Source: Sipunculus nudus
Lineage: Eukaryota > Annelida > Sipuncula > Golfingiida > Sipunculidae
Direction: 5' to 3'
Assembly: GCA_026874595.1 (NCBI GenBank)
Contig: CM049310.1
Location: 17,582,058-17,646,057, forward strand
DNA: 64,000 nt
The translations under genes were made by a program, and so were the position numbers. Under the pieces are notes generated by a model that made no database searches, was not told where the DNA came from, and saw only the letters and a program-made list of their open reading frames with translations. Below are positions 22,936-37,510 of the stretch, piece after piece. Every line of letters starts with the position of its first letter. Positions within the stretch are counted from its first letter, which is position 1.

Positions 22936-25900
22936 TCATCATGGGATATAAGTTTCTAAAGGTGGCATGTAATTGTCTCTTTATTTTTCTTTTTTTTAAT
23001 ATGATATCATTCCTTATCACATATTATTTTATTTTTTTTAAAAGGAAGATTTTTAGACAAATCCATTTTGTTTCTAATAAAAGAAAATTCCAAGATACAG
23101 AGAACATGGAGGTGAGAGTTGTCTTGTCATTCAAACATTCAGAGTATGATTTTTTTCTTTCCTCTACATGTTCTCATATACTGTGTTACTTTCGTAACGC
23201 AGGTACTGTTGGCTGGTAAAGTATATTAGGACAACTGGTTGGCTCGAAAAATATATTAGGAAAGCGGCTCGAAAAATGTGTATAATTGTAAAATCTAGGT
23301 TGTAATCGGGGGGGGGGGGTAAGTTAAAAAGGGTCCGAGGTGAGAATCCGAAGCTTTTTTGTATTAAGCTAATATTCGTCTAAATGTTCGTAGTCTTTTC
23401 AGGTAATAAAGGGGAGAGCCTTATTAATTCGCCTCAAGTTTAAAATAAACGTATCAGTTATAGCTGATTCTCAATGTATCGTGTACTATGAGTATAAGAA
23501 TAATGTGCCTAAAAATTGAGGTTGATTGTTCTTATAGATTCGAGTTACTTATTTTTTTATTATTTTTTTCTCGAATAAAATAATCATTTTTCTGTATGAA
23601 AATAAACAATAAACCTAGAACCGGTTTGTGGATATCAGTAAGCTACCTAGATTTAAGTTACGGTTTTCAATATGCAAAACAGGCATAACAAATGTTAAAC
23701 AGCCAAAGTTGACACATTAAAACTATTTCTATGATACTGGTATGATTTTAATATCAATAAAGTAATGTTAAACCCTTACTTTCTTCGGCTCTTACGATAA
23801 ATGTCAAATCTACTAAGCTAAGAGTCCAACCTTCCCCATACGTGGAATTTACAGTAACGCTGTTCGAATCTGGCTTGCTGAAGAATATCGGATAATAGTA
23901 TGACCAGCCAGCAGATTTTTAAAGATTTTTTTTATAATGCTATTCCTGATTGCTTGTTTAAGTTCCGCTTGCTTCGGTTATGCTTATCTAATTTATTTGA
24001 CAATAATGGTGTTAAAGCAGGCTTTATTTATAGTCGGAAACTGACAACATGAATCCTTATTCACAATATGGATATCAGTTTCTTAATCCATTTCTTCCCC
24101 AACAGTCAGCAGATAAGATTATATTAAAACAATGATATCGTGTACCTGACAGTGTAAATTGTGTTTCCATTCTGTAAATGAAATTGTTACTGAAAACGAG
24201 GCTGTCAAATTAAAATTAATCATCCTCATCGTAACTATACTTTGCGCCTTTGGAATTCATCATTGTGGATAGACAGCAGGCCCGGCTGAGAATGACCGGG
24301 AGCAGATTTATTGTATTGCAGACATGTACATGTAAATCAAAATTATGCTAGAAACTGCAAAACAACAGGCACACTTTTGTTATCGTCATCAAATTTGTCC
24401 ACATGACCAAGCATTTGATGAATTGGCTACATGAATAAAACCAATAAGCCAATAATTGTCTTCTTTAATTTGCTTAAGAAATCGACCAAATAGAAAAAAA
24501 ATTGGACTGATCTGTCACAGAGTGAAATGCGGTCCATCTTCATGAGGAACGTTGACTAAATGACGGCTGCTTCAGATCCAATTAAAAGGGAAAGCATGTC
24601 CTTTGGGCCCAAAAGAGTTAAGTTCTCTAACTTATTGATTGTCAGATTACCTTTCTAATGTCATTCATTTTTTTTATCTTCAGTTCCAACGCGGAGTTTG
24701 TGAAATTCCTTGATGGAACGACAAATCTATTATCCGTGATGAAAAATATGCACAGACGGCTTGCGTTCCCAAGCCTAGAATTGGCGCACAAAAGGCAAAG
24801 CCGTATAAACTTAATATACATAGTGCATATTCGTTGTGAAAAGTATGGCATATTAATACGGGGTATTGATTACATTATAATTGTCATTCTATTTCAAGCT
24901 AACTTTATTATTAACTGACTTTTTTTTCTAAATTATCACAACCGCAATCAATAATTTTATCTCAAAGATTCTTCGGTTTATGTTGCTTTTTCAACACACT
25001 GACTTCTCCCTGAATTATGATACCATAGGATAATGCTGGTTAAAACAAAATTGAATAATAAATACAATTTTTGCAAACACAGTGTTAATCAAAAGTAGTG
25101 TCTCTAGTAAGTATGCTCTTCTTTAGATTTTACAAATTCAGCATTTTGACTCACAATCATCACATGGTATTCCATGGTTTGGGTTGATTACCTTTGAGTG
25201 ACAGGCAAGTAGTCATTAGAGGATTCTTCGCGCCGCCACGGCTGGTCATAACAGACGAGTGCGCTCTTTGATAAACAACCAATAGATTTAAGTGCACCCT
25301 AACGGTTCATGAAACAGACAGTAGACGGAATAAGCATGTTGCATTGTAGGTAATGGCTAGACTTTAGCGTAAAGATGAATAAAATCCTGCCCTGTCATGT
25401 CTTATACCGACGAATGCAGCTCCGGAGGGGTCGCTCATATGACCACGCCTACATTTTTATGGGCCGTCCGACGCCCGCCTTTGATGTCCCCATCCCCATG
25501 AGTACTACGCCGATTCCTTGGCGGCGGAATCATAAAAGAGAATCTTGAGTCTGATTAAGCTCGATAAGGTTTACCGAGATTTTTGCCTCAAAGACCTGAC
25601 CGTCCCAATCAATGGTAGCTTAAAAAACAACACGTCCATCCTGTACTATCCTGTGGTACATTTGTTCAGAGGCTTCAAAAAATCTTTTGATATATTTGTC
25701 TAAGAGAAATTTGTCATAAAGTACAACCACCTCTGTGACACAATTTTCGGACGAATTAGAGCTAAATGCATGATATATATTTGCAAGAACGACCATTCAC
25801 GTGATAGGAAGAGTTTCTGAATAAAGGCAGACATCTCCCTCACATTTTAACAACACACAATATAAGGAATAAAACATTTAATTTTATGATGCAATTACAA

Positions 25901-28900
25901 GAAAATTAAATCATCCAGACCTTTTATATGTTTTCCTCAATACTCCTTCACAATTGTCTCTAATATAGAGACAATATTGGCGGTGACATTCGTCTTTTGC
26001 CGCATGGAACTATCGTCATAGACTGTCTTGATGATTATTTGAAAATTAAGTGATTCAAATGAGATAATTTTGATAATAGAGCAAAGATTACTTCTTACAA
26101 AATATAAACTCATTAAATATTGCTGGAGTGAAGTAAATTATGACAGTTTTTTTTGTTGTGCTCTTTGTTATAAGAGGGTGTTGTCTGGGCAGGTGTTGAT
26201 GGGGGCTCTTATTTGTGAGAGGGGTGGATATTTTTGCCCGGGGAGAGGCTTCTGTCAACACTGATCTTTTGTCCTCTCTGTATTTTTAGGCAACCAATGC
26301 CTTAGATTTTAAGCATGAAAATTCCATTTGAAAAAGAGTCAGACAGAGGGTTCATGCACACCACATGGCCAGATATATCGTGTAAGACTTCGGACATACG
26401 GAGAAAGAAAAGCGCCAATATCAGATTAGAAAAAAAAATAAAGGATGACAGAACCCCTAACAGAAACAGATAAAAGCGAGACGTGATGGGTGTTTGGTCT
26501 AGTTTAGACGTGTAAAGCTGTATATAATTAGAAGGAAAAGGCGCACGAGCAAGACCCAAGTATGTTTCGCAGTGGTGTTATAGAACCATCAAAGAAACTT
26601 ACTTCAGGCGTAGAAAGGATAATTGTGACAACAGCACAACAAAGGACACTCCAAATATACCGCTTTCTGTTGGTCTTTCATTCGCAACAAGCATGATGCT
26701 TATACTACTTCCTTTGATCTCCCTTCTTTCTGTTGATCTCAACATCTTGACATGAAAGTTTATCCATGCGTGTATTTAGCTAATTATATCACTTTTTCCC
26801 AAATGCTATGTGATTTTAAGCGTCTCGTACCAGTCGACCTTTTGTAATAAATGTGAGTATCTCTCCTGTGCTTGCCAACATAATATGTTGCAGCTCGTTC
26901 TTTTTAATACAACCCGGGGTTGATCGAATTATACAAAAGAGGGTCTGGTCTATATACAAATGCGATATACAAAGTCGCCTCTAGCCTAAAATGTACTTGA
27001 TATATAATCAATTCTTTGAATTCTAGGACTGAAAAGATAGATGGAAATATTTTCTTTTCTTTTCCACCGCCCTCCCACATATCTGGGAAAAATGCAAACA
27101 TACGTGCTTGGTCAGTGTTGTTTTCCTGAGAAAACATGACCAATTGAGTTTCGGTCTTTGTCTATCATATCAGTGGCATCCTTTGTTAAATTTGTCGGGC
27201 CCGGCCTGACGTCCTGGTATATCAAAACATTGAACGCAGGAGGTGATCAGGAGGCGTTTAAACATAGCTCTCTTAAGGAGCTTCGCCAAGATAATGTTAA
27301 CGGGGAAATTAACTTCTTTTACGCTTGTATGGTGGCACATTAACTCATGGAGGGAGCGATTGCCGGAATTGTCCCGGCAGACTGCGGCAATAATAAAGCC
27401 TGCAGGATCCGGTGGTCCCAGACTCTAAAGAGATCTCCCCTACTGGTCAAGGAAAGCTTCAATGAAAAAAGTCCACAGTGAGTATCTTAGGGATAAACTG
27501 AAAGCGCGCGTTAAGTCAAAACACCGTCACATTATCATTGCTGAGTCTCAAAACGCGGGACGAACCGTCCGACGATCCGGAGACCCACGCTGACTGGAAG
27601 TCTTAACGATCTTTGATCGGAGTTGTCCTCAAGCCGACACCAAAGAGGATGTCGTGCTAGGTATCTTATTTTTCATTCCCTTGAGAGGGCATATCTGTAC
27701 AGAGCTGCCTCTCATGTCCTGAACTCAGCATGACACTGCTATCTCTGACATTTTCACGAGAAAGGGTTTGGTCCTTGTAACAAAGAGGCACTCAACCGTA
27801 CTGGATCGATATGCTGACACGACTAACTTCGCTTTATGGAAAACTGTACTCTTGCAACCTTTTCTATATTACCGGACAAGCGGAAAAGCGAAAGGTATTA
27901 AAATCTTCTTTCAAGATAAGTTTCCAAACGAAATACTTATTATTAAAACACTTCAGCCGTTTCAGAGATACCTTTCTTCTACATATATACTTTAATTACC
28001 TTGGAACACCGTTACTCTTATTATCCTACGTAACAGGAAGGGTACAATTAACCTTTTTTTCGGTTTTCCCATCGAATATTTTCGAAAGCAATACGTTTCT
28101 GATGGCACTGAATTCTTTTTCCTACCCCACATGTTCGGCTATTATGATCATGTAAATTATTAACAGAATCTTGTTAATATGTATTACGTATTACGTTGGT
28201 AGAATGGTATTACAGCACAATACGTACACTAAACTATATAGTACACATTGTAAAACAAATAGGCCGCGATTAAACCTGATGTGTCGCCTCACCTGTTTCT
28301 TCGTTCCAGCGGGTAGCACAAAGAGGAACGAATTTATGAAAGATGTCTAGGGATATACTTTTCAAAGAATTTTATAGCCACTTCAGGTGAGGTACCTTTT
28401 CCAGATAAATAGCTGTCAGGATAAAGTAACGACGAATCGGCGTCAAATATATTAACGCGAACAATCTGTTAATGTTCCTTATTACCGATACTCATTGCAT
28501 ATAGATGATCCCGGGTCTATGAGTATTAAATGAACACATGAAGACATTCTGAATGGCAACAGCCTTTGCCCCTGTCATAATCCTACTTCCTTGCAGCAGA
28601 CAGATTTTATTGGCATTTTCTTGGAATAATATCGGCAGATCTGCAGGGAGTCGGTGGTCTTAACCCTTTCTGTTAAGACCCGTGTGAATGTCTTTGTATC
28701 TGTTTTAGTTCGAAAAGGGTATTACGGACATGTCGAAATGTGGAAGCTTTGCAGTAAAAGAATCGACATTTAAAATAAATAAAAATATAGAAATATAGAT
28801 TTTAATACGAAACCCTCATATCCAAACATAAAGACTTAGTTACATTGAGAATTTAATCTACACAGATCCTCACTGTAACATATACCTCTTCTTAACATAC

Positions 28901-31101
28901 GACATAGTAAACATATTTCCCTTTATATTCTTATCAAGATTTCTGTAAGTGATAATGAGAAGAAAACTTAAATTAGAATAAGCGTTAATGGAACGATAGA
29001 AATATATATATTGAAGGTCACTCACCTGGATAATAAAGTTGGCCGCATCTGTATTGTAACATTCATGCAAAATGATATCCTTCAAAAGTACGGACATTCT
29101 GCCGATACTTAAGATTAAAAAGTCAGAATTAAGTGCTCAGTGCAGGTAAAACGTTGTGAAGGTCATACAAATATAAGTCATGGAATTTTATTTAATTATA
29201 TTGTTAATTATTTTTCGCAACTTTTCAAGCGTAAAACTCTGATAATCTCTTTATTATGAAAATATATATGAAGTGCTGAAAATATGTGTATGTTAAGCAA
29301 AATATTGCAAACATAAATCATAACGAAAAAATAATGAAAGATCCAATCAACAAATAATCTAGAACACACTTTTAGATGAAAAACCTCTTGTTTAGTCTGT
29401 CTGTGGATGTTTCCTATGTCATTCATAATAGAGGAATAATCAGGTATAACTATAAAATATTCCTAGCTTCAATAAACTTGTAAGGCATGTAATGTAACTT
29501 ATAAAACCTCGGTTCAAGGTTTTAGTTACGATACTGATATTTTGTACCTAACAAAATATGTGACTTAAAGTATCATCGAAAGTAACCCATATGTCATGTA
29601 GGGTGTATATCTCCTAATTAGGTAACACTTAACGATGGCAAACTGAGTGCATACTAGAAATAATTTAACTCAAGACAAAAATTAGACACATCTGTTATTT
29701 TATAGGTTAAGTGTTGCACATAAATGAGCTACGATGCCTCCTGACGTCATGGAATCATTCCGAATACATGCAGAAAATAAGTGTTAAATCTAGGATAAAA
29801 ATCAGCCTTTCTTTCAGTCACCATTTAAGAGTCATAAATCTAACTCTGACATTAGCTTGGATGATAATTCTACCGTCGTACCTCGTGGTTTTCAAAATGT
29901 TCTTAAAACAGCGAGCGCCATCTGAAAAACGGTTTAAACTCTAAGAAAGAAGGCGCCCGTGCCCTCTTAGCTTACCCTGTGAATTTACAGGAACTGTTGT
30001 CTCCGCAGTTACGTTGCATGCAATTAACACACCCACATATATATAAAAGCACCGTTTATACAGGGTCTCCCTTTGCTTGGTTAAATGTTGTCTAAAAAGC
30101 AAGCCGCCCGGAGTGATATTTCAGGATAAGAATTTGAGTCTTCACAGGAAATTTTAAATAATAGAACAGAAGATATCGTAAGTCTAACATAACGTATTAT
30201 AAATTTTTACTAAGTAACTGCTAGAAGAATGTAACTGATGAATAGTCTTGAATATTCCATGTCGTGTTTTTGTCAACCTTGTACTAAGTAGGGGAGCCCC
30301 ACTGAACTACTGGTAATGAGAAGCAATTACGTAGAGGCAAGACGTGATCCTTGATAAATTTATTGTCTTCATGTCAGTGTTTGCTTTAATATTGTACTAT
30401 ACTTGTACTCAAGCAGGGACATACATTTCTGAACCTGCATGATTACGGTGTAACCGCATGTGTAGCGATTGCTGAAAAAACAGTAAATTCTGCACGCGAC
30501 TGTTTGAAGATAATACCCGAAGCTTGAATACTCTACAGAAACAGCACCACTCATCCCTCTTCAATTTTGAAAAGCGTAAAATTGCAAAGTTTGCATTTAC
30601 GATGTGTATATGTGTATTGAAAGGATTAGGAACCTTTCAGAGCATTTTTCACAAAAAAAGGGAAAGGCGATGGAACGGAAAGAATTGAATTTACAATTTG
30701 TATGAAAATATACTTTAAAAATCAGCAAATAGTTAGCACTTAATATTTTTATGCTGTGGAAAAATACATTTTTATATGAGAATGAACCTTGCAATGTATA
30801 GAGATATGTTTAACATAAAAGTAAAGTAAATGGTGGGCAATATCAATTTTAGTAACAGAGTTGCAGATTATTTAATGTCCATGTATCCCGTGTTTTGATC
30901 CAGTATCCGTCATCTCACCTAACCTGTTCCGCAGCCTATGCTATAATCAATATGTTGCGTACCTTAACGTATTATACTGGCTGTGCGGTAAGGTATACAC
31001 ATGTAAGAGTAAACTAAACACGTTATGTATGTAGATGCTAGGCTATATATAAACGCTCCTTCTTTTAATAGGTCGATGAGAGTATTTATAACATTATAAG
31101 T
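22936..31101. other. Long non-coding stretch with balanced blocks
   Basis: No supported genes. A 12-base G run lies at 23308-23319. Balanced, unique-looking blocks at about 25190-25620, 27160-27730 and 28260-28700 contrast with AT-rich surroundings and may be conserved regulatory DNA. A palindromic TGACGTCA lies at 29742-29749. The 114-codon frame at 27811-28155 has no recognisable family and is treated as chance. Confidence 0.45.
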
Positions 31102-31250
31102 CTACAGAAACGGATCCAGAGGGTGGTGGTGGTTGGGGGGGGATGGTCAAGGGGGTACTGGCGAGATCTGGCGACTTTTGTTTAGGTTTAATCATTAGTC
31201 CTCTTGGGGTTGGAACATTCCGTTTCCTAAATCCTGGATCTGCTCCTGAT
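31102..31250. mobile_element. Short non-autonomous element with GGATCCAG/CTGGATC ends
   Basis: The left side reads CTACAGAAACGGATCCAGAG and the right side AATCCTGGATCTGCTCC, giving a short imperfect inverted repeat around GATCCAG. The body is G-rich at the left (GGTGGTGGTGG, then a G run). The pattern resembles small non-autonomous DNA elements common in invertebrate genomes. No copy elsewhere in the window confirms it. Confidence 0.3.
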
Positions 31251-33898
31251 CTAACCGTGGTGGCTGTTTTAACAAGGTGGCCGTGTAGACATGTTTCACT
31301 GCACATGTCAAAACTCATTTCGAACAATGGGTCAAGCGTACTTGCACGGCCTGGAATTTTTCCAGACCTTGAAACAAATTAACGCAGTATTAATGAGTTG
31401 CATGGAAACTGAATTAAAGGATCAGTAAGTCATTAAGGATTATTGATAATGTGGACACAAGCCGTGTGCAAAGCTTGTCTAAGTATAATGTTACAAAACG
31501 TGTGGTCCTTAGATAATTAGAGCCAATATGTCAAGTTTGATCTAGAAACGTGAGACACAGCTTGGCTTTAAACAAAGTGCTTTAATTAACTTAACACGTG
31601 CGTTAATTATTGTGTTCTATCAGTCAGAAAATTTGCAAAATATTTAGGTATTTTTCGGCAAGATTATGTCACATATTTTTTTCATTAGATGCATTAATAT
31701 ATTCAATATTAAATTTCTGTTTGCATCTTTGTATAGTCATATCGTCGAATTTGCTTTGCTGCTGACAGTGTTTAGTTTTCTGATAACAAATAAATTGAGG
31801 TTAGCTTCTACCATATGTAAGTATGCCAAAAAAATCTTAAGTGGTCTTGTCGACCTACTTGCATTCGCTATACAGACAATTGTATGTAGATAAACACATA
31901 TGTTAGCACGTATGCTTTACAAAGAAGACAAAGGCAATCAGAAGAATATTTCAGTGGAGCCCTGGATGTAGCTTATGAGTTAACACATACAGGTCATCGA
32001 CAGTAACGCCTAGTGATATATGAAAATATAAAACAGGTTTATTGTCAAAAACCAATAAACAGCTAATAAATAAATAGCTTCGGAGCTGAGAGACCCCCGG
32101 TTGTAGCACCGATAGTGCTTCAAAAACAAAATGATGAAATATCGATAAAATCTAAAGATTTTGCTATCACGTTATAAACTCTGGGTCATTAAAACTTCAT
32201 AACACACAATCCCATAAACATCAGCAATCCACAGACCTTACTTTAAAAAAGTGTCTCTGATCAAGGGAAAGAGATTAGGGTCCCTGATTTGATCCCTCCA
32301 ACATGCTGAAAATCAAATAAAACGTGACCCAAAACGATCCAATGTCTTCTGGATTATTTTAGCTCCATGTACACAAACTTTTGCACCCCGAACGGTTTAA
32401 TACTGACATGTCATTCTCAGTATTGGTCTTTGCATAAGAATTATATAGAAAGCGCCGTCTAATAGCCTTGGACTTATCGCTTAAAAAGCATCAGCAGTAA
32501 GAATGTTGATAAGGAGTGTGTATTATATATATATTTCAACCGTGAAAGATTTGAGCTTTGCGGGAAATATCATCGGAGAAAAGAAGTGTGTCACAGTTTA
32601 TCATCTCAATAGTTGCGTCAAAGGTCAGCGTTGCCCTATACGAGTGCATGGCTCTTGCCCTGGTTAGTGGATGAATACATTGCCTAATATCTTAATGGTT
32701 ACAAATCACATAAACAAGAACACATCATTTTAATCCAGATTATCTCTAAAATTTAAGTTGTATATGTATTACACTGACCTAATTTAATATTTCATCAAAA
32801 ACAGTACATATTTTATTCAATTAAGTTGTTAAAAGTCAAACTAAATAAGTAACCAACCAATAACGATAAAAACACTATTACCGCTTGGCGGAGGAACAGT
32901 AATTCCCCTTGAAGCTATGATCTTTATAAATAACGACTGGATATCAGAAGCCAGAACAGCAAGATGAAATATTCTGAGTAAGGCAGGATGGATGATGGAA
33001 AAGAAGCCAGTCTTGAGCTGCTGTAAGTCTCAGGACATCGGCTATACTAAAAATAAACTACATGTTTATGAAAAACATATTTTTCTTAAGCAAATAATCT
33101 TAAGCATTATATCTCAAGTTATAGGCGCATCTCGTAAGTTAGTTTTATTAATATGTGATTTCTGAATCATCTTTCCTACCGTTAAGTATGTTGAAATGTC
33201 TTAATGTAAATAAAAGAAACGACAGCAAAACGTAAAGACAATAACTTCTACTTTAAAATGCTTTGTATATGACCATGGTTTCTTAAAGTTCGTTCTTTCT
33301 TTAATTTGCTTGAGATTTGCGGTACTCAAGGAGTACTATTTCTAAGTGTGAAACCAAGACTCTAGCCGACAACACGGAAAATGTTAACTTTGGTCGAGAT
33401 GACCGTTAAAGCCAGCCAGTAGAACATAATTCTTATTCAGGAGTTTGGAACCCCAAGGAAAGTCATTTTAATGGCTAGACATGAATTTGTTTGATAAAAA
33501 GTATAACTGCTTCCTTGGGTATAATTCCAAGAATGAAAGCAGAAATAGGAGCACGAACACTTTTTTTCCAGTGGCTCAGATGTATACAGACTAAATCGAA
33601 ATATTTCATCTGTCACACGTGTTAGTATCAACAGGCTGTAGCCATGGGAAAAAGAAAACCGAAAGATTTGCCAAACATAAGTAAATTTACGAGGCGTTCG
33701 TACAGAGTTGAGTATGTGGCGCCCCTGGTTCAATTTTCTGAGCTCTTTCTTTCCCTACACCTTTAGTCTTATGTCCCTCTGAGGAGTTTTACAGACAAGA
33801 AAACATAACAGGGGACTTATACTGGTTTAATATGGCATATAAACGTTCCACTTTAAATCGGTGTATAGCCTCTTGTGGGACAGAAGATATAATGAACT
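31251..33898. other. Non-coding DNA
   Basis: AT-rich, no paired repeats, no supported coding region. Confidence 0.5.
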
Positions 33899-33975
33899 GT
33901 CTATCTATATATCTATCTATCTATCTATACATATTTATATATATATCTATATATTTTATATCTATCTATATATTT

Positions 33976-34072
<97 letters not shown>

Positions 34073-34099
34073 AAGAGAGGGAGAGAAAGAGAGAGAGAA
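33899..34099. repeat. Compound microsatellite (CTAT)n-(AT)n-(GA)n
   Basis: CTAT units at the left, (AT)n at about 33979-34031, then a GA-rich run to 34099. The open frames on both strands here are pure repeat translation. Confidence 0.95.
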
Positions 34100-34147
34100 A
34101 TGGAACATGAATACATAGAAAAGTCGGTTCACTCCGTATGGAATCTC

Positions 34148-34167
34148 TGTGTGTGTATGTGTATATT

Positions 34168-34240
<73 letters not shown>
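34148..34240. repeat. (GT)n(AT)n microsatellite
   Basis: A short GT run leading into about 75 bases of AT with one phase slip. Confidence 0.95.
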
Positions 34241-34242
<2 letters not shown>

Positions 34243-36600
34243 CATTTACTTCGTGATCAGACAAATTTTTTGCTGGGGCAAGATTAATTTCTGTTCGACA
34301 GCGTGTGTTATGGCAAAATTGATATTGTCGGTTCCTTTTTTTTTTTAATTGTCACTTATGCTGCATATGGGGGATTAGCCCTCCTGTACAGCTTACGGTG
34401 ATAATAACCAGATCTTATATATCAGTGATATCGTGGTGTGTTATACATTCAGCGGTTTCATGGAAATTATATATGAGTATTCATTACCGGTCTTGTGGTC
34501 CCCGGATGCTAATCATTGCGTCTTCTGTGCGTTAGGGTTATGTGTGTTATATCACTTCTTACAATTATTGTCTCAGAGAAATTCAAATGCATGTTTTGAC
34601 AATAAATTCAGCGCTTTCCATTTATGTATATGCATGCGTATGTATATGTGCATCAGACATATGTTATGTTCCTATTTAGACTACCTCGTTATAGACATAC
34701 GCACATGTTATACGAGTTCTACGTTCAGCACATTCACACACACGCTTCAATGTGATAATGTGATTCAACTTTCGGGCACTCTGTTTGATTCTATCGAATT
34801 TCAAATATTCGGTTATATGTGATGACAGTACAGATTTGAAAAATATAACCTTAAACCATTATTCTGTCTGAAAAAGCAAGATGTTTGTTAAAATTAAATC
34901 AGACATTTGTACATTGTCTACAAACCACGTGGAAATATAAATACGTACACGTTCTCGTTATGATAATTTTAACTATACTATATTACATCGGATCTAGTCT
35001 AAACTATTCGGTATGACAGCCTCTTGCATGAAGAAAAGTGCTTTCAGTGCATGACGTTTTGCATCTTTAAATTAACGTGTTTGCATCAATTTACAAAGCT
35101 AATTATTATCTTTCGTTACGGTTAAGACAAAATTAGACATAAACTTGTAGGCGAAAACCTGCTCGAACTTTAAGGCCGAATATTTTTCTATATTATCTGT
35201 CCCAAAAATGACATTATAGACAATGTCGCTCTCTTGGTCTATATATAAACCACTGAATCATTTTTAAAACATTATTACAAAAGCTTTCGCGTAAAAAATT
35301 AACAATCAAATTAAAAAGTAGTTCAATAGACCAATTAAAAGTTTTCTTTACGTTCTGAAATTTAGGATATACTAATTATGACTGTACATTAAAGCATTAT
35401 GGTAAATGGATTACCGAGTTCTTCCTTGCGTGATTAATTCATGGGACACAGCATGGTCGCAGAGAAAGAGATATAAGGAACTGTCTTTTCATTTTGCGAG
35501 AACTTAACAGTTTCCCTATATTTGAAGGAATATTTCTGTTAAAACTAAATTCTTACATCAAAGCCCACCCACCCTGGCCCCGCCTACACCTTGTCCTGAT
35601 GCGCCAAGTAGAATACGCGCTGTTTTTATTTATTTTTTTTTAAACATTGCACGCTCGTAGGAGCTGCTTAAAGTCTGTTAAAGGTTTACCATTAGGTGAC
35701 GTCACAACATTTCGTGAACGCAGTAATATGGAAGTTTATATCGACTTTCAACATAGAAGGGCGTGGGTCGAAATATAATGAAACATTTCGGTGTAATGTA
35801 TGTACACATATTTCAACATGTTCAAACTAATGACTGATGTAATTATAAGTATTGCATACGTTGGTCCTCTGAGGTCAGCTGAATGGTTTCTTTCCTGTAA
35901 TGTATCTAATAATGTGTCCAATAGATTCACGCTTTAAACAAGAAAAATGTGTTGTCAACAGCAACCAGAAAGACAGAGAATATTTGTGCTGAAGATTACA
36001 GTAATTTATATGAGTATGCCTATTGTATACCAATATGAATATATATTCTTCCGCTTCTTAGGTCCATAAGATATATGTGCTCTTCACTGCATAGTTCTGT
36101 TGATTTAACGATTTTTTTTTCTCATCATAAATATATATCTCTCAATAGTATATCTATTTTAAGTTATATACATGATTTATAAATATCATATCCCTACTTG
36201 GTTGAAAACTTTTAGCGAAAAAGAGAAAAACAGTATTTGATTCATGAAAGGTTACCTAACACAAGACAAGTAAATTTAAAAGAGTACTAACAACCAACAA
36301 AAAAAGCCATACAATCTCTAAAAGGAGTAACCAGGTTATATAATTATACCAGGAAGTTAGAAGTCAAACATAACAAGCACCATAGAAAACTACATATGCC
36401 GTGTTAAGTGGTTTGACCGGGGACCTAAAGTTAACTCGCTGTAATAAAACACAAACCCACAGTCACATCCGGTCGCTTTCCAATGGCTCGAAATTGTCTT
36501 TCTTTAAAGCAAATCTGTCACTTAACAAAGTCGTATATTTTCATTACAGTCTTCTGTTTGACGTTCCTGGTCATATGTGTGTGTGTGTGTATGAAAAGCC
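34241..36600. other. Non-coding DNA
   Basis: The 129-codon frame at 34433-34822 has no recognisable domain. A palindromic TGACGTCA lies at 35697-35704. No gene is supported. Confidence 0.45.
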
Positions 36601-36651
36601 ATGCTTGATCGTGGGTTCGAATCCAGGCAGTGAACCAAATTTTCTGTGTAC

Positions 36652-36714
<63 letters not shown>
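36601..36714 (+). mobile_element. SINE fragment (B box) followed by (CT)n(AT)n
   Basis: GGGTTCGAATCC at 36613-36624 is a perfect pol III B box, but GT repeats upstream occupy the place where an A box should be. A (CT)n tract (36652-36669) and (AT)n (36669-36713) follow. Read as a truncated tRNA-derived SINE whose 3' side seeded microsatellites. Confidence 0.45.
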
Positions 36715-36715
<1 letters not shown>

Positions 36716-36750
36716 CAGTGGTGTAGCCGTGCAAGTCTAATATCGATATG

Positions 36751-36905
36751 TAGGTTAAAAGAGTGACGCCTTTTAGATAGACCTATATAGACCTTAGATA
36801 GACCTATTTATTTCACTGACTGTTATAAATTTGATGACACGAGTACTCTTCATGATAAAAAAAAAGTTTGTCTGTCTAAAAGGCGTAACTCCTCCTTTTT
36901 ACCTA
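36751..36905. repeat. Inverted repeat motif H (hairpin or TIR pair)
   Basis: Arm 1 (36751-36783) contains GAGTGACGCCTTTTAGATAG. Arm 2 (36870-36905), read in reverse, contains GAGTTACGCCTTTTAGACAG. Both arms start TAGGT on the outer side. The spacer is about 86 bases. A third copy of the motif lies at 21424-21453, so it belongs to a dispersed family, probably a MITE. Confidence 0.7.
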
Positions 36906-36928
36906 TACACCATCACACACACATTAAA

Positions 36929-37075
36929 TAGTGGAACCTCTCCTTACGGACACCTCTGTACTAAGGGCACCTCCTATTTACTGCCACTTACGGTCATTCC
37001 CTTGAAAGTAAAAATCTATAACCACCCTACCAAGGGCATCTACCTACTACGGCCAAAACGTGTGTGTTACTGATT
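36929..37075 (+). mobile_element. Tigger/pogo-like terminal region
   Basis: TAGTGGAACCTCTCCTTACG then GACACCTCTGTACTAAGGGC, with recurring 'ACGGACACCTC / AAGGGCACCTC / AAGGGCATCTAC' blocks. This is the usual look of the long terminal regions of Tigger/pogo (IS630-Tc1-mariner) DNA transposons. No transposase frame and no opposite end were found. Assignment is from remembered family character. Confidence 0.45.
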
Positions 37076-37138
37076 TTTTCATGAACTGCTGTATTATGTA
37101 AGTCTATAACACAGACTGTATGAGTACATTACAACTCA

Positions 37139-37300
37139 TACACAGTGCTTTATGAACATGGCCAACGAGGGAGACGATAAATAGTTCATTGCCCAGCTTG
37201 TGTCACGTATCATCATGTTTGTGATGGAGCGTTGTGACAATGAGCAGAAATGTCCTTCACCCAGCCTCATTATATTGGATAAACTTAATAAGAAGATAAC
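37139..37300 (+). repeat. Dispersed repeat family R3, copy A
   Basis: Same-orientation similarity to 49008-49195. Shared blocks: ACATGGCC, TGTGTCACG, TTTGTG(A/T), GGAGCGTTGTGACA or GGGGCGTTGTGACA, then CATNATATTNGGTAA or GGATAA. Non-coding; class unknown. Confidence 0.65.
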
Positions 37301-37471
37301 GTGGGAATGGGTTTACCCTTATAATTTTGATGAGAGGAGAGAGATAAACATACAGACAGAGAAACAGATAAGATAGACCGTTCAACATTTTATATACTGA
37401 CAATGTTTATAAGTGTTTATCTGACTAGGGGTCTTATTGCGCTTCTAAATTTGTAGGAATTAAGTATTAAG

Positions 37472-37478
<7 letters not shown>

Positions 37479-37510
<32 letters not shown>

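Noticed and set aside
27811-28155. 114-codon open frame overlapping another at 27768
   Set aside because: Two overlapping frames in different phases, neither with recognisable domains.
31094-31327. 77-codon minus-strand proline-rich frame
   Set aside because: It translates the G-rich part of a probable short repeat element; no protein family is recognisable.
34433-34822. 129-codon open frame
   Set aside because: No family resemblance; lies in repeat-rich DNA and has no promoter or splice signals that I could support.
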